DNA from: Melieria omissa
Lineage: Eukaryota; Arthropoda; Insecta; Diptera; Ulidiidae
Assembly (NCBI GenBank): GCA_963971225.1
Contig: OZ020269.1
Coordinates: 39,763,264 to 39,827,263 of the forward strand
DNA length: 64,000 bases
Direction of reading: 5' to 3'
Below, in pieces: positions 55,849-64,000 of the stretch (position 1 is its first letter; each line of letters opens with the position of its first letter). Below the pieces are notes generated by a model, which made no database searches, was not told the origin of the DNA, and was given only the letters and a program-made list of their open reading frames with translations. The position numbers and the translations under genes are program-made.

Positions 55849-56271
55849 TGTTACGAATACTAAGTCTAGTGGGCTGTTGCGTATCTCTGGATTGTGTAAT
55901 TTGAAAATAAAACACAGTTTCTTAAACGCAGACAATAAAATAAACCAACAGTCACTTTATTATTCACAGTTTACACTTTACTGTTCGTAAACCTAAGTAT
56001 TTGCTTAGTCACTTCGTGTGGCAACTTCACTTGTCAAAACCAGACTGACTCGCTGCACCGCATCTGGCCACCTTTTATACTCTGTCCGGCCGTCGCGCAG
56101 ATCGTTCTCGCACGTTGCCAGATTGGACTAGAAGTTTCCCTGATGACCGCGACCATCGTTGCCAGGTTGGACTAAAAGTTACTATCGCGGCCGTCGTTGC
56201 CAGATTGGGTTATGGCACGGCACGTAGCGGCAGGGTTGCTTTGCACCGCGACAGACTGGCTCATCGTTACA
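55849..56271 (-). repeat. Intact gypsy 3' LTR (423 bp)
   Basis: It runs from TGTTACGAATACTAAG to GGCTCATCGTTACA in plus-strand order. It differs from the other LTR at seven positions only, all between 55990 and 56014. A minus-strand TATAAAA lies at 56073-56079 and AATAAA at 55956-55961. Confidence 0.95.
56073..56079 (-). promoter_or_regulatory. LTR TATA box
   Basis: The minus strand reads GAGTATAAAAGGTGG. The box is conserved in position in the related LTRs at 2534 and 7284, upstream of a GCAGCG-rich segment. In the 5' LTR the same box lies near 61697-61703. Confidence 0.6.
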
Positions 56272-56282
56272 CTGCCCACCAC

Positions 56283-59200
56283 TTAGACTTGTTCGTCCCG
56301 AACAAGTGCCGAGGCTCCGCTGTGATAAGGCGCCAGGCGCTCCAAATGGACTACCTTCAGCTTAGCGCCTCTATTGTTGCAACGTTGAATCCGGTATACC
56401 ACGTCGTTAATCCTAGTCACGACTTCGTAAGGTCCTTCCCATGACGCTTGAAGTTTTGGAGACAAACCTTTCCTCCGCTGCGGGTTGTAGAGCATTACCA
56501 AATCGCCTTCTTGGAACCCTGCTGAGTTGGCCCGTAGATCGTATCTGGCTTTCGCCTTATCGCTGACCAGTTTGGTGCGGCCCCTTATAAATTGGTGAAT
56601 TTCCTCCAGTTCCGCCCGCTTATTGGCCACGTATTCCGTCTTAGCGCCTCCCGTCGTGCTGACTACCCCGAACTTCAAGTCAGCGGGTAACCGCAACTCT
56701 GTGCCGAACACTGCTCGGGCTGGAGTGAGTGATGTCGTGTCGTGCGGGGCTGACCTATACGCCATCAGGAACAGGGGGATATGCGTGTCCCAATCCTTTT
56801 GATTCCTGCCTACCACTTTCCGCAGGTATTCCTCCAGCGTCCGGTTAAAGCGTTCCACCATGCCGTCGGACTGTGGGTGCAAAGGAGTGGTACGCGTTTT
56901 CTTTATCCCCAGCAGCCCACACACTTCCTTGAATACCGCAGACTCGAAATTCCGGCCTTGATCTGAGTGCAACTCCAACGGAACTCCGAACCGGGCTACC
57001 CAGTTGTTTACCAGCTTTTCCGAGATCGTGGTGGCCTCCTGGTTAGGAATAGGGTACACTTCGGGCCATTTGCTGAAGTAATCCATTACGACCAGCACAT
57101 ATTTGTTGCCTTGAGTGCTAGTTGGGAATGGGCCGGCGACGTCCATAGCAATCCGCTCGAAGGGCGCTCCCACGTTGTACTGCTGCATGCGGCCTCGAGA
57201 TTTTCTTGTCGGCCCTTTCGCGGCTGAACATCGGTCGCAGCTCTTAATCCACTCGGCTACAGACTCCTGACATCCTACCCAGTAGAATCGTCTTTTTATT
57301 TTGGCGACGGTTTTGGTGATGCCTAGGTGCCCTCCACTGGAGTCGTTATGGTATGCCTCGATGACCTCGTTGATTCTGATTTTCGGCACTACCATTAGGG
57401 GGTTGCTGGTACGACCATCCGCGCTCTCCCATTCGCGGTACAGGCAGCCTTCCTTCAGCCGCAAACTTTTCCACTGTGCCCAGTAAGCCTTAGCGATCGG
57501 GCTTTCACCAGCCATCTCCTGCCAGTCTGGACGTGCGCCTTGCTCCTTGCCTTCGACGATTTTTGCAAGATCCGCATCCTCATGCTGGTCTTTTTGTAGC
57601 CTCTCCGTAGACCACTCTTCCTCTGGCATGACGCTGACCAACCGGACGTCCACTATCTGTTCTTTGCTTTCGGCTCGCGAGCATTGCCTGCATTCGACTT
57701 TGCACGGACGGCGGGACAAGGCATCGGCATTTCCATGGCTACTGCCCTTGCGATGCTCTATCGTGTAGTCGTAGCTCTGCAGTCGCTCGATCCACCGCGC
57801 CAATTGCCCTTCAGGATCTTTAAAGTTCAGGAGCCATCTCAATGCCGCATGATCTGTGCGCAGGCGAAACTTTTGTCCATACAGGTATTTGTGGAAGTGT
57901 TTTACGCAGTCCAATACCGCCAGCAGTTCTCTCCGTGTCACACAGTAGTTGCGCTCCGGTTTCGATAGAACCCTACTGTAGTACGCTATCACTTGTTCCT
58001 GGCCGTCTATTATCTGTGATAGCACACCGCCAATACTATTCCCGCTTGCATCTGTATCCAGCACAAACATCTCCCCAGGCACGGGGAAGGCCAGAATTGG
58101 AGCACTGCACAGTTTTTCCTTCAGACGTGCAAAAGCCTGTTCCTGCTCCTCGCTCCACTCGAAAGCTTGGCTCTTTTTCGTCAGTTTGTGCAAGCTGCTG
58201 GCTATGTTCGCGAATCCCGGAACAAATCGGCGGTAGTATGTACACAGGCCCAGGAAACTGCGGAGTCCGTGTAGATTGCGTGGTCGGGGCCACTCCTTCA
58301 CCGCCGTGATTTTGCCTTCAACCGTATGCACTCCGCGGGCGGAAACCGTATGGCCCAGATACTTGACCTCCTTTTGGAACAGCGAGCACTTCTTTGGGTT
58401 GAGTTTAAGCCCGGCTTGTTGTATCCGCTCAAATACCTCCTTCAGCTTTCCCAGGTGGTCGTCGAAGCTTTTACCCATTACGATTATGTCGTCGAGGTAC
58501 ACCAGACACGTCCGCCAATGCAGCCCTTTTAGCACGCGTTCCATTAGCCGCTCGAATGTTGCTGGTGCGTTGCAGAGTCCAAACGGCATGACGGTGAACT
58601 GCCACAAACCATCGCCAACACTGAAAGCCGTTTTCTCCTTGTCCTTGTCTGCAAGCTCTACCTGCCAATAGCCGCTGCGTAAGTCGAGCGTGGAGAACCA
58701 CTGCGTGCCTGACAGTGTGTCCAGGGTGTCATCGATCCGAGGTAGTGGATAACTGTCCTTCTTGGTCACATCATTGAGCTTCCGATAGTCCACACAAAAC
58801 CGGGTACTGCCATCTTTTTTCTTGACTAGCACGACCGGCGAGCACCAGGGGCCCGAAGAAGGCTCTATGACCTTGTCTTTCCGCATGTTCTCGATCAAAT
58901 TGGTGACCTCCTCCCTCTTGGCCAGAGGAACTCGTCTTGGCGGTTGGCGAATCGGTTTTGCACTTCCGGTGTCGATGTTGTGCTTCACTATGGCTGTTCT
59001 TCCGCCTGCTTCTGCCGCAAAAATTGACCCATAGTGCTGCAGGAGTGACCTCGCCTTCCGTTTCTGCTTGGCCGTCAACTCGCTGCTCCACTGGTTCTCC
59101 TGCGGTATGGCGTCCATGTTAAAACCGCTCTTCTTATTACCTCCAGGTGGGCTACTCTCGCAATTGACCACTGCTACAGCTTCCTTACACTCGCCGATTA

Positions 59201-59888
59201 CCTCATCTTTTCCGACATATCTGGGTGCATTCAGGGGGTTCAGTATTCTGACTGGTATCCTGCCATTTTTAGGTTCCACTAATGTACGTCCGATGATGAT
59301 GTTGTCGTGTCCTTGTTTCGGTGCTTCTACTACCCACAGCCGACTCGTCCCATCGTCCTCGTCCACCTTTGCCCACACAATCGCCTCAGAATTCGCTGGT
59401 ATCCTCCTGCGTTGACCCGATACAACCTTCCTTACCGCCACGCTTCGCTCATAACCGGTGTGCAGCGGGAATTCAACGTTGGCATATCTCAGCACATTTT
59501 CCTTCAGGTCCAGCGTAAAACCGTGCCTAATCATGAAATCCACGCCGATAATCACGTCGTCCATTATATCCGCGACGATGAACTCATGTTCCAGGCTGCT
59601 GGTGCCGATAGCAATCGTTTTCGTAACTTTCCCTCTCACCGGCGCGCGCTCGCCAGTCGCAGTCCGCAGCTGTATGCCATGCAGCGGTTCCCAGTTCTTC
59701 AGCAGCTTCCTTTTTATGATCGAATATGACGCTCCAGTATCTAGTGTCAACACGAACCACTTTCCATCTATCCTTCCTTCAATTGTCAAGCTGCTGGGCT
59801 GTCGTTTCAGCTGTGAGACAAGGATGGTGGGGCGGCAGATTGTGGGGATCAGCTCACGCCCCTTTGGGCTGACCCGTTTTAGTTTAAC
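56283..59888 (-). CDS. pol: Gypsy pol polyprotein (protease, RT, RNase H, integrase)
   Basis: The frame is open from the GTTAAAC heptamer at the gag end to a stop at 56283, about 1200 codons. It is probably translated as a gag-pol fusion by -1 frameshifting. Residue numbers here count from the TTG at 59789. Protease active site LTLDTGAS at 15-21; RT fingers [10 protein letters not shown] near 331, WFSTLDLRSGYWQ, catalytic YLDD at 431-434; RNase H LDTDASG at 578-583 and LRTDHAALRWL near 643. Integrase zinc finger: His 814 and 821, Cys 851 and 854; catalytic Asp 883, Asp 943 and Glu 979 with the DD35E spacing. The C-terminal SWEGPYEVVTRI is a GPY/F-type module. The stop is 11 bases from the 3' LTR. 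Confidence 0.95.
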   Translation of the reverse strand, partial: VKLKRVSPKGRELIPTICRPTILVSQLKRQPSSLTIEGRIDGKWFVLTLDTGASYSIIKRKLLKNWEPLHGIQLRTATGERAPVRGKVTKTIAIGTSSLEHEFIVADIMDDVIIGVDFMIRHGFTLDLKENVLRYANVEFPLHTGYERSVAVRKVVSGQRRRIPANSEAIVWAKVDEDDGTSRLWVVEAPKQGHDNIIIGRTLVEPKNGRIPVRILNPLNAPRYVGKDEVIGECKEAVAVVNCESSPPGGNKKSGFNMDAIPQENQWSSELTAKQKRKARSLLQHYGSIFAAEAGGRTAIVKHNIDTGSAKPIRQPPRRVPLAKREEVTNLIENMRKDKVIEPSSGPWCSPVVLVKKKDGSTRFCVDYRKLNDVTKKDSYPLPRIDDTLDTLSGTQWFSTLDLRSGYWQVELADKDKEKTAFSVGDGLWQFTVMPFGLCNAPATFERLMERVLKGLHWRTCLVYLDDIIVMGKSFDDHLGKLKEVFERIQQAGLKLNPKKCSLFQKEVKYLGHTVSARGVHTVEGKITAVKEWPRPRNLHGLRSFLGLCTYYRRFVPGFANIASSLHKLTKKSQAFEWSEEQEQAFARLKEKLCSAPILAFPVPGEMFVLDTDASGNSIGGVLSQIIDGQEQVIAYYSRVLSKPERNYCVTRRELLAVLDCVKHFHKYLYGQKFRLRTDHAALRWLLNFKDPEGQLARWIERLQSYDYTIEHRKGSSHGNADALSRRPCKVECRQCSRAESKEQIVDVRLVSVMPEEEWSTERLQKDQHEDADLAKIVEGKEQGARPDWQEMAGESPIAKAYWAQWKSLRLKEGCLYREWESADGRTSNPLMVVPKIRINEVIEAYHNDSSGGHLGITKTVAKIKRRFYWVGCQESVAEWIKSCDRCSAAKGPTRKSRGRMQQYNVGAPFERIAMDVAGPFPTSTQGNKYVLVVMDYFSKWPEVYPIPNQEATTISEKLVNNWVARFGVPLELHSDQGRNFESAVFKEVCGLLGIKKTRTTPLHPQSDGMVERFNRTLEEYLRKVVGRNQKDWDTHIPLFLMAYRSAPHDTTSLTPARAVFGTELRLPADLKFGVVSTTGGAKTEYVANKRAELEEIHQFIRGRTKLVSDKAKARYDLRANSAGFQEGDLVMLYNPQRRKGLSPKLQASWEGPYEVVTRINDVVYRIQRCNNRGAKLKVVHLERLAPYHSGASALVRDEQV

Positions 59889-61393
59889 GGCTCCTCGTCC
59901 TCAGCCCTGCGCTTGTTGGCTGAGCCTCGATTGTCAGTATTCTTCGCTTCAGGCGATTGCGATCGGGAACGGGAACGCCTCTTTCGTTGGCGGCAGTCTC
60001 GTGATATGTGGCCCTGCTTGCCACACACCCAGCAAACAACTTTAGAGGAGACCACTCGTGGCCTGCCCGGTATCTCAGAGCTTATGGCTTGGATCGGAAT
60101 GTCGTTGTCCGCCTGAATCTGGCGTATCCTTGCAGGTGCATACCGAGTGCTCCCCATCCATGCCGCTTCATATGTCATCGCGCTGGTCACCGTTTCCTTA
60201 AATGTTGGCTTGCCCATCATCAACGCACTGCGACGTGTTTCTGGATCATGAAGACCTTCAACAAACGACTCAATCTTCATCCTCTCGAGATCATCAGCAC
60301 CAAATTTTGGGTAGCACAACTGTACGAGCCGCTCAATGTCTGCTGCATATGTCTGCAGCGCCTCGTTGGCTCTTTGCTTGCGGTTCTTCAGCTCACAGTA
60401 GTATAGCGCATGGTTGTGCTCGTTGCTATACTTCGCTGCTAATGCTCTCATGATGGCATCGTAATCACTTCTTAAACATTCTGGAACTGATTTGATTACC
60501 TCCGCCGCAGGACCTTTCAGCGCCAGTGCCAACCTCCGACCTTTCCTGATATCAGTCCACTGATTTTCCAAAGCAGCCAAGTCGAATTGCAATTTAAATG
60601 TGTCGAACGGCGCAGCACCGTCAGAAGTAGGCACTTCTGTTCTGGCAGCAAAACCGTCCTGAACCGGTGGCAAACATTCTCGTGGCTGTACCTCTCGAAA
60701 CCGTTCGTCTATCTTTCTGTGCATCGAATCTTCCAGACTGTCAACTCGTTTGTTCAAGGACTCATCCAGGTTGTCAACTCGTCTATTCAGGGATTCACCC
60801 ATTTCGTCAACTCGTTTGTCCCAATCGTCTATTCGCGTCTCGAGATGCTCAACTTTCACATTCAGGCTATTGGAAATTTCCTCCACCTTCTGCTCTATGC
60901 GCGCAGAATTTTCCGCCATTTCTCGATTTGCAGTCTCGACTCTTGCCGAAATTTCGAGATTCGTAGTTTCCAGCTTCGCTGACATTTCTCGATTTGCTGT
61001 CTCGACTTTTGCCGAAATTTCGAGATTCGTAGTTTCCAGCTTCGCTGCCATCTCTTGATTCGCAGTTTCCATTTTCGCTGCCATTTCGCGGTTGGAAGTC
61101 TCGAACATGCCTTTAAGTGCAACCATTAGCTGGCTCATGTCCATTGCTTGTGGCGGCGCAGCCTCTGCAGTCGTACTTTGCATCGACGCCGCACCTGCAG
61201 GCGATTCCTCCATTTTGGCCGACGCCTCTTGTTCTTGCACTCCGAACTCGTGCACAGTCCAATCGACGCCTCGTTCCTCACATGCTTCTCGCAAGCGCAA
61301 CTGCAACTCCACCTTTCCGCCAGCAGTCGGCAAATTCCAGGCAGCCAGCTCCTTCTTCAGCTGGTCCACCTTCAGCAGCTCGAATTTCACCAT
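59879..61393 (-). CDS. gag: Gypsy gag protein
   Basis: It has 504 codons from ATG 61393 (context ACATGGTG) to TAA 59879-59881 and forms the particle and packages the RNA. The N-terminus (residues 3-45) is a SAP-like helix pair, LLKVDQLKKELAAWNLPTAG. A coiled coil at about 85-240 includes a nearly exact 22-residue tandem repeat (ANREMSAKLETTNLEIS). The capsid region follows (FDTFKLQFDLAALENQWTDI near 275; RRSALMMGKPTFKETVTSAM). A single zinc knuckle CWVCGKQGHISRDC lies at 454-467, then an Arg/Ser-rich basic tail. It ends in the pol frameshift site. Confidence 0.95.
   Translation of the reverse strand: MVKFELLKVDQLKKELAAWNLPTAGGKVELQLRLREACEERGVDWTVHEFGVQEQEASAKMEESPAGAASMQSTTAEAAPPQAMDMSQLMVALKGMFETSNREMAAKMETANQEMAAKLETTNLEISAKVETANREMSAKLETTNLEISARVETANREMAENSARIEQKVEEISNSLNVKVEHLETRIDDWDKRVDEMGESLNRRVDNLDESLNKRVDSLEDSMHRKIDERFREVQPRECLPPVQDGFAARTEVPTSDGAAPFDTFKLQFDLAALENQWTDIRKGRRLALALKGPAAEVIKSVPECLRSDYDAIMRALAAKYSNEHNHALYYCELKNRKQRANEALQTYAADIERLVQLCYPKFGADDLERMKIESFVEGLHDPETRRSALMMGKPTFKETVTSAMTYEAAWMGSTRYAPARIRQIQADNDIPIQAISSEIPGRPRVVSSKVVCWVCGKQGHISRDCRQRKRRSRSRSQSPEAKNTDNRGSANKRRAEDEEPLN
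59882..59888 (-). promoter_or_regulatory. Candidate -1 ribosomal frameshift site
   Basis: On the minus strand GTTAAAC is read in gag as G TTA AAC, directly followed by the gag stop TAA. Pol is open in the -1 frame across this point. GTTAAAC is a known viral slippery heptamer. A downstream structure was not assessed. Confidence 0.65.
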
Positions 61394-61450
61394 GTCCGTG
61401 CTTTTATAATTTTATTTCTTAGTTTTTTTTTTTTTATCTTCAATTTTCCA

Positions 61451-61470
61451 CAATCCCACTTCTGACACCA
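61451..61470 (-). promoter_or_regulatory. Primer-binding site, tRNA-Leu type
   Basis: The minus strand reads TGGTGTCAGAAGTGGGATTG, two bases inside the 5' LTR, identical to the site at 2736-2755. Confidence 0.88.
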
Positions 61471-61472
61471 AA

Positions 61473-61895
61473 TGTTACGAATACTAAGTCTAGTGGGCTG
61501 TTGCGTATCTCTGGATTGTGTAATTTGAAAATAAAACACAGTTTCTTAAACGCAGACAATAAAATAAACCAACAGTCACTTTATTATTCACAGTTTACAC
61601 TTTACTGTTCGTACACTTAAGTATTTGCTTGATTATTCCGTGTGGCAACTTCACTTGTCAAAACCAGACTGACTCGCTGCACCGCATCTGGCCACCTTTT
61701 ATACTCTGTCCGGCCGTCGCGCAGATCGTTCTCGCACGTTGCCAGATTGGACTAGAAGTTTCCCTGATGACCGCGACCATCGTTGCCAGGTTGGACTAAA
61801 AGTTACTATCGCGGCCGTCGTTGCCAGATTGGGTTATGGCACGGCACGTAGCGGCAGGGTTGCTTTGCACCGCGACAGACTGGCTCATCGTTACA
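61473..61895 (-). repeat. Intact gypsy 5' LTR (423 bp)
   Basis: It has the same length and ends as 55849-56271. The seven differences are concentrated in 25 bases, corresponding to about 61614-61638 here. Confidence 0.95.
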
Positions 61896-62501
61896 ATATT
61901 TTTGGATTTTCTTACTTTTCTGACGTATTTTTTAAATTTCCAAATTAATTCATTGAAGTTGAAATTCGCTATTTATTTAATTATTCAACTTTATTGTTAA
62001 AGTTCGCGGCAGAGCGGGGAAAATAAGTATTCGGTTGGTTCAGTTTGTAGGTTCTTATTCATCGGGTGTTGAATAAGGAATAACGAGCATTATAATAATA
62101 ATAAATATATAATAAAATAAATAATAACGGCCGAAGCCGGGCACCAGAAAATTGCGAGACCATGAGTACAAAAAGAGAATGAAAGATTCGGATTAGTGAT
62201 GGGATCGAACGATCACTGAACTCATCTGAACATATATTTTTGCTGTTTCACCTGAACGAAATGTGAGCAAGCAAGGAAAATTATTGGGTTCACACTTTAT
62301 GGTTTATTTTATATCTTTAATAAAAATTCTCGACTTTCCTCTTTTTTGCACCATGGTCTGGCCAGACAATGGGAGGTTCAACTATGAGGAAGAATGGATG
62401 CTCACATAAGATGCAAAGCAATTGTTGCATATTGTTGCATTAAATTGCATCCCAGGGGGGATTAGGGGATGGATCCCCCTAATTCCCTGGGGACGCCACT
62501 G

Positions 62502-62540
62502 TATGTTTTCGATGAAATTTATCATTCTAGTTGAAATGCC
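62502..62540 (-). pseudogene. LINE reverse transcriptase, middle fragment
   Basis: The minus strand reads LGIST-RMINFIENI, which joins the proximal fragment (ending LHNLGIST at 63541) to the distal one (starting ENIY at 53999). It lies between the RTE copy D insertion and the hAT-like insertion. Confidence 0.75.
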
Positions 62541-63528
62541 AAATACCGCCAAGGTTGGAAGTGACCTCTCCGACCCCTTTGATACCGTTCGAGGTTTCAG
62601 ACAGGGCGATCCTTTGTCCTGCGACCTCTTCAACTTCACCATGGAGAGTGTTCTGCGCAAGGCCGGTGTACATCGTAATGGCACAATTTTCAACAAAAGT
62701 GTCCAGCTCCTTGCTTATGCTGATGATATTGATGTCATCGGACGTAACAAGCGAGATGTCACAGCTGCCTTTGCGGCTATCGAAAGAGAATCTGCCAAAA
62801 TGGGTCTGGTGGTAAATGAGGGCAAGACGAAGTATATGCTGTCTACACGCAGGGACTCGCAGCGGCTAGGATCTCACGTCGAGGCCGACAGGTATGCTTT
62901 TGAAGTTGTCAAGGAATTCGTCTACCTTGGCACCGCCATCAACAGCAGCAATGATGTCAGTCTGGAGATAAAGCGAAGGATAACTCTTGCCAACAGGTGC
63001 TACTACGGTCTCGGTAGGCAATTGAGAAGTAGAGACCTCTCTCGACCGACAAAACTTTCACTCTATAGGACGCTTATCTTGCCCGTGCTCCTCTATGGCG
63101 CTGAAGCATGGACAATGCCACGAAACGACATAGCGGCCCTTGGAGTGTTCGAGAGGAAGGTGCTTCGCAAAATCTTCGGCCCTGTTCGGGTTGGTGACGA
63201 CTATCGCATACGAACCAATAACGGCTGTATGAGCTGTATAAGGACATGGACGTAGCGCAGCGAATTAACATCCAGCGGCTACGCTGGCTCGGTCATGTCT
63301 GCCGCATGGACGACGAAGCTCCGGCGAAAAAGGTATTCGATGCGATGGTTGGAGGTCGACGGCGAAGAGGGAGGCCGTGTCTCCGGTGGAAGGACCAAGT
63401 GGAAGAGGCCCTGGTATCTGTTGGTGTGACCAACTGGAGAAGGCGCGCGCGAAGCAGAGGCGCCTGGAGAGAAGTTTTGCGGCAGGCCGTAACCCGATAA
63501 CGGGTTGTTATGGCCAGTTAAGTAAGTA
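62541..63528 (+). mobile_element. RTE-type LINE, copy D (5'-truncated)
   Basis: It is flanked by a 12-bp duplication AGTTGAAATGCC (62529-62540, 63529-63540) and ends GGCCAGTTAAG(TAAG)n. The first nine bases (AAATACCGC) do not match the other copies and may be filler added at the truncated 5' end. It is inserted antisense in the LINE that fills the right edge of the window. Confidence 0.93.
62551..63500 (+). pseudogene. RTE LINE reverse transcriptase, 3' part
   Basis: The frame follows copy C from KVGSDLSDPFDTVRGF through FRQGDPLSCDLFNFTME and the catalytic YADD (LLAYADDIDVIGR) to RIRTNN. A short deletion near 63222 then shifts the frame. The C-terminus (MDVAQRINIQRLRWLGH to RQAVTR) reads at 63246-63500. 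The 5' truncation removes the fingers and the endonuclease. Confidence 0.9.
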
Positions 63529-63540
63529 AGTTGAAATGCC

Positions 63541-64000
63541 TAAGTTATGCAATTTGTAAATTACAAGATGCCTTGGAACCGTGTCAAATGCTGTTTTAAG
63601 TCTACAAAAAAACGCATAAACCTTATTTTTTTCGTCAAATTTAATGTGAATAATTGACGTCAAGTTGTAAATATTGTCTGATGTGGAGTACTTTTTCCGG
63701 AACCCCGCCTGATATTCTGTAATTAGACTTTTGCTTTCTAACCAATTTGCAAGCCTCTGGTTTAGTATGCCCATCATTATCTTAGCAATACAATTCATGA
63801 ATGAATACCTCTGTAATTCGACACTACGTCCCTGTCACCTTTCTTAAACAGTGGGAATATAACACTGGTTTCAAAAACTCTATCAGCTTGTCCACAATTA
63901 TATAGTCTGGTGTAGGCTTTAGACAGTTCGTCTGCGTTAAGAAAGAATTCATATGTGATCCTATCCAAACCAGGGGCCTTTCCAGATTTCGTTTTACGCA
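63541..64000 (-). pseudogene. LINE reverse transcriptase, proximal fragment at window edge
   Basis: The minus strand enters from beyond the window with KSGKAPGLDRITYEFF and VIFPLFKKGDRD. It changes frame near 63800, then reads NCIAKIMMGILNQRLANWL, ITEYQAGFRKKYSTSDNIYN and LKTAFDTVPRHLVIYKLHNL. These are RT fingers and palm of a LINE of the CR1/Jockey superfamily (clade uncertain). The Asp of the LKTAFD block is the first metal ligand. It continues at 62502-62540 and 53820-53999 once later insertions are removed. Confidence 0.85.

Larger units (their letters stand above)
55849..61895 (-). mobile_element. Intact Ty3/gypsy element
   Basis: This is a 6047-bp element with 423-bp LTRs, ATAT on both sides (55845-55848, 61896-61899), a tRNA-Leu primer site, an intact gag and an intact pol. 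It lies inside the hAT-like element. There is no envelope gene, so it is a retrotransposon rather than an errantivirus-type element. All expected enzymatic motifs are present and no stop or frame break was found apart from the gag-pol offset. It is the best candidate in the window for an element that can still move. Confidence 0.95.
54000..62501. mobile_element. hAT-like DNA transposon with nested insertions
   Basis: The ends CAGTGGCGTCCCCAGG (54000-54015) and its complement (62486-62501) form a 16-base perfect inverted repeat. The flanks are TATGTTTT at 53992-53999 and 62502-62509, an 8-bp target duplication typical of hAT elements. LINE sequence is continuous across the two flanks once the element is removed. 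The interior holds a mariner relic (54581-55103) and a gypsy element (55849-61895); without them about 1.9 kb remains. No transposase was recognised in that remainder, so it is non-autonomous or badly decayed. Confidence 0.82.

Noticed and set aside
55754..55990. Cys-containing frame (CCDDC) as a zinc-finger exon
   Set aside because: It runs directly into the gypsy LTR and the ligand spacing fits no finger I know.
57684..59729. Several plus-strand frames of 60-155 codons over 56.7-61.4 kb
   Set aside because: All are shadows of the minus-strand gag and pol of the intact gypsy element.

Overview
This window looks like heterochromatin-like or intergenic DNA from an insect, most likely a fly (Diptera). 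The evidence is the mix of mariner/Tc1, piggyBac-, pogo- and hAT-type elements, Ty3/gypsy elements primed by tRNA-Leu, RTE-type and RNase H-bearing LINEs, and tRNA-headed SINEs of a body type common in insects. A tephritid-type fly is my guess, not something the sequence proves. I found no host protein-coding gene, tRNA, rRNA, CRISPR array or operon. Nearly every recognisable reading frame belongs to a mobile element, and nearly all are broken.

Layout. 1-5.9 kb: a dispersed repeat, a decayed RTE LINE (copy A), the 5' half of a gypsy element, and an unassigned stretch with a 143-bp direct repeat. 5.9-10.1 kb: an internally deleted mariner-like element, a solo gypsy LTR with an ATAT duplication, a tandemly structured non-coding repeat, and a near full-length mariner. 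10.1-19.5 kb: MITEs, Tc1-like remnants, SINEs and an RTE fragment (copy B) in AT-rich DNA. 19.56-32.03 kb: one gypsy element (4-bp TATG duplication) carrying a SINE in its pol and a full-length 5.5-kb LINE in its leader. 32-39.5 kb: a new-looking MITE family (M2, 7-bp duplications), a mariner relic with very long inverted repeats, a piggyBac-type MITE and a full-length RTE (copy C). 39.98-45.97 kb: a pogo-type MITE split by a second full-length copy of the 5.5-kb LINE. 46.6-53.7 kb: a mariner relic, a SINE, a second copy of the first repeat now holding a MITE, and a rearranged gypsy mosaic. 53.8-64 kb: an antisense LINE reverse transcriptase split by an 8.5-kb hAT-like insertion (8-bp duplication TATGTTTT) and by an RTE fragment (copy D). 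The hAT-like element itself contains a mariner relic and an apparently intact 6.05-kb gypsy element.

The nesting gives relative ages: antisense LINE, then the hAT-like element, then mariner and gypsy inside it; gypsy 2, then SINE and LINE inside it. The only element with uninterrupted reading frames is the gypsy element at 55849-61895. Its gag and pol are offset by -1 and joined at a GTTAAAC heptamer next to the gag stop codon, so it may still be capable of transposition. I did not find a clearly new biological system. The best candidates for novelty are the M2 MITE family, the two SINE families that share a body under different tRNA heads, the LINE whose 3' tail is (CCTAA)n, and a tight cluster of differences between the LTRs of the intact gypsy element.
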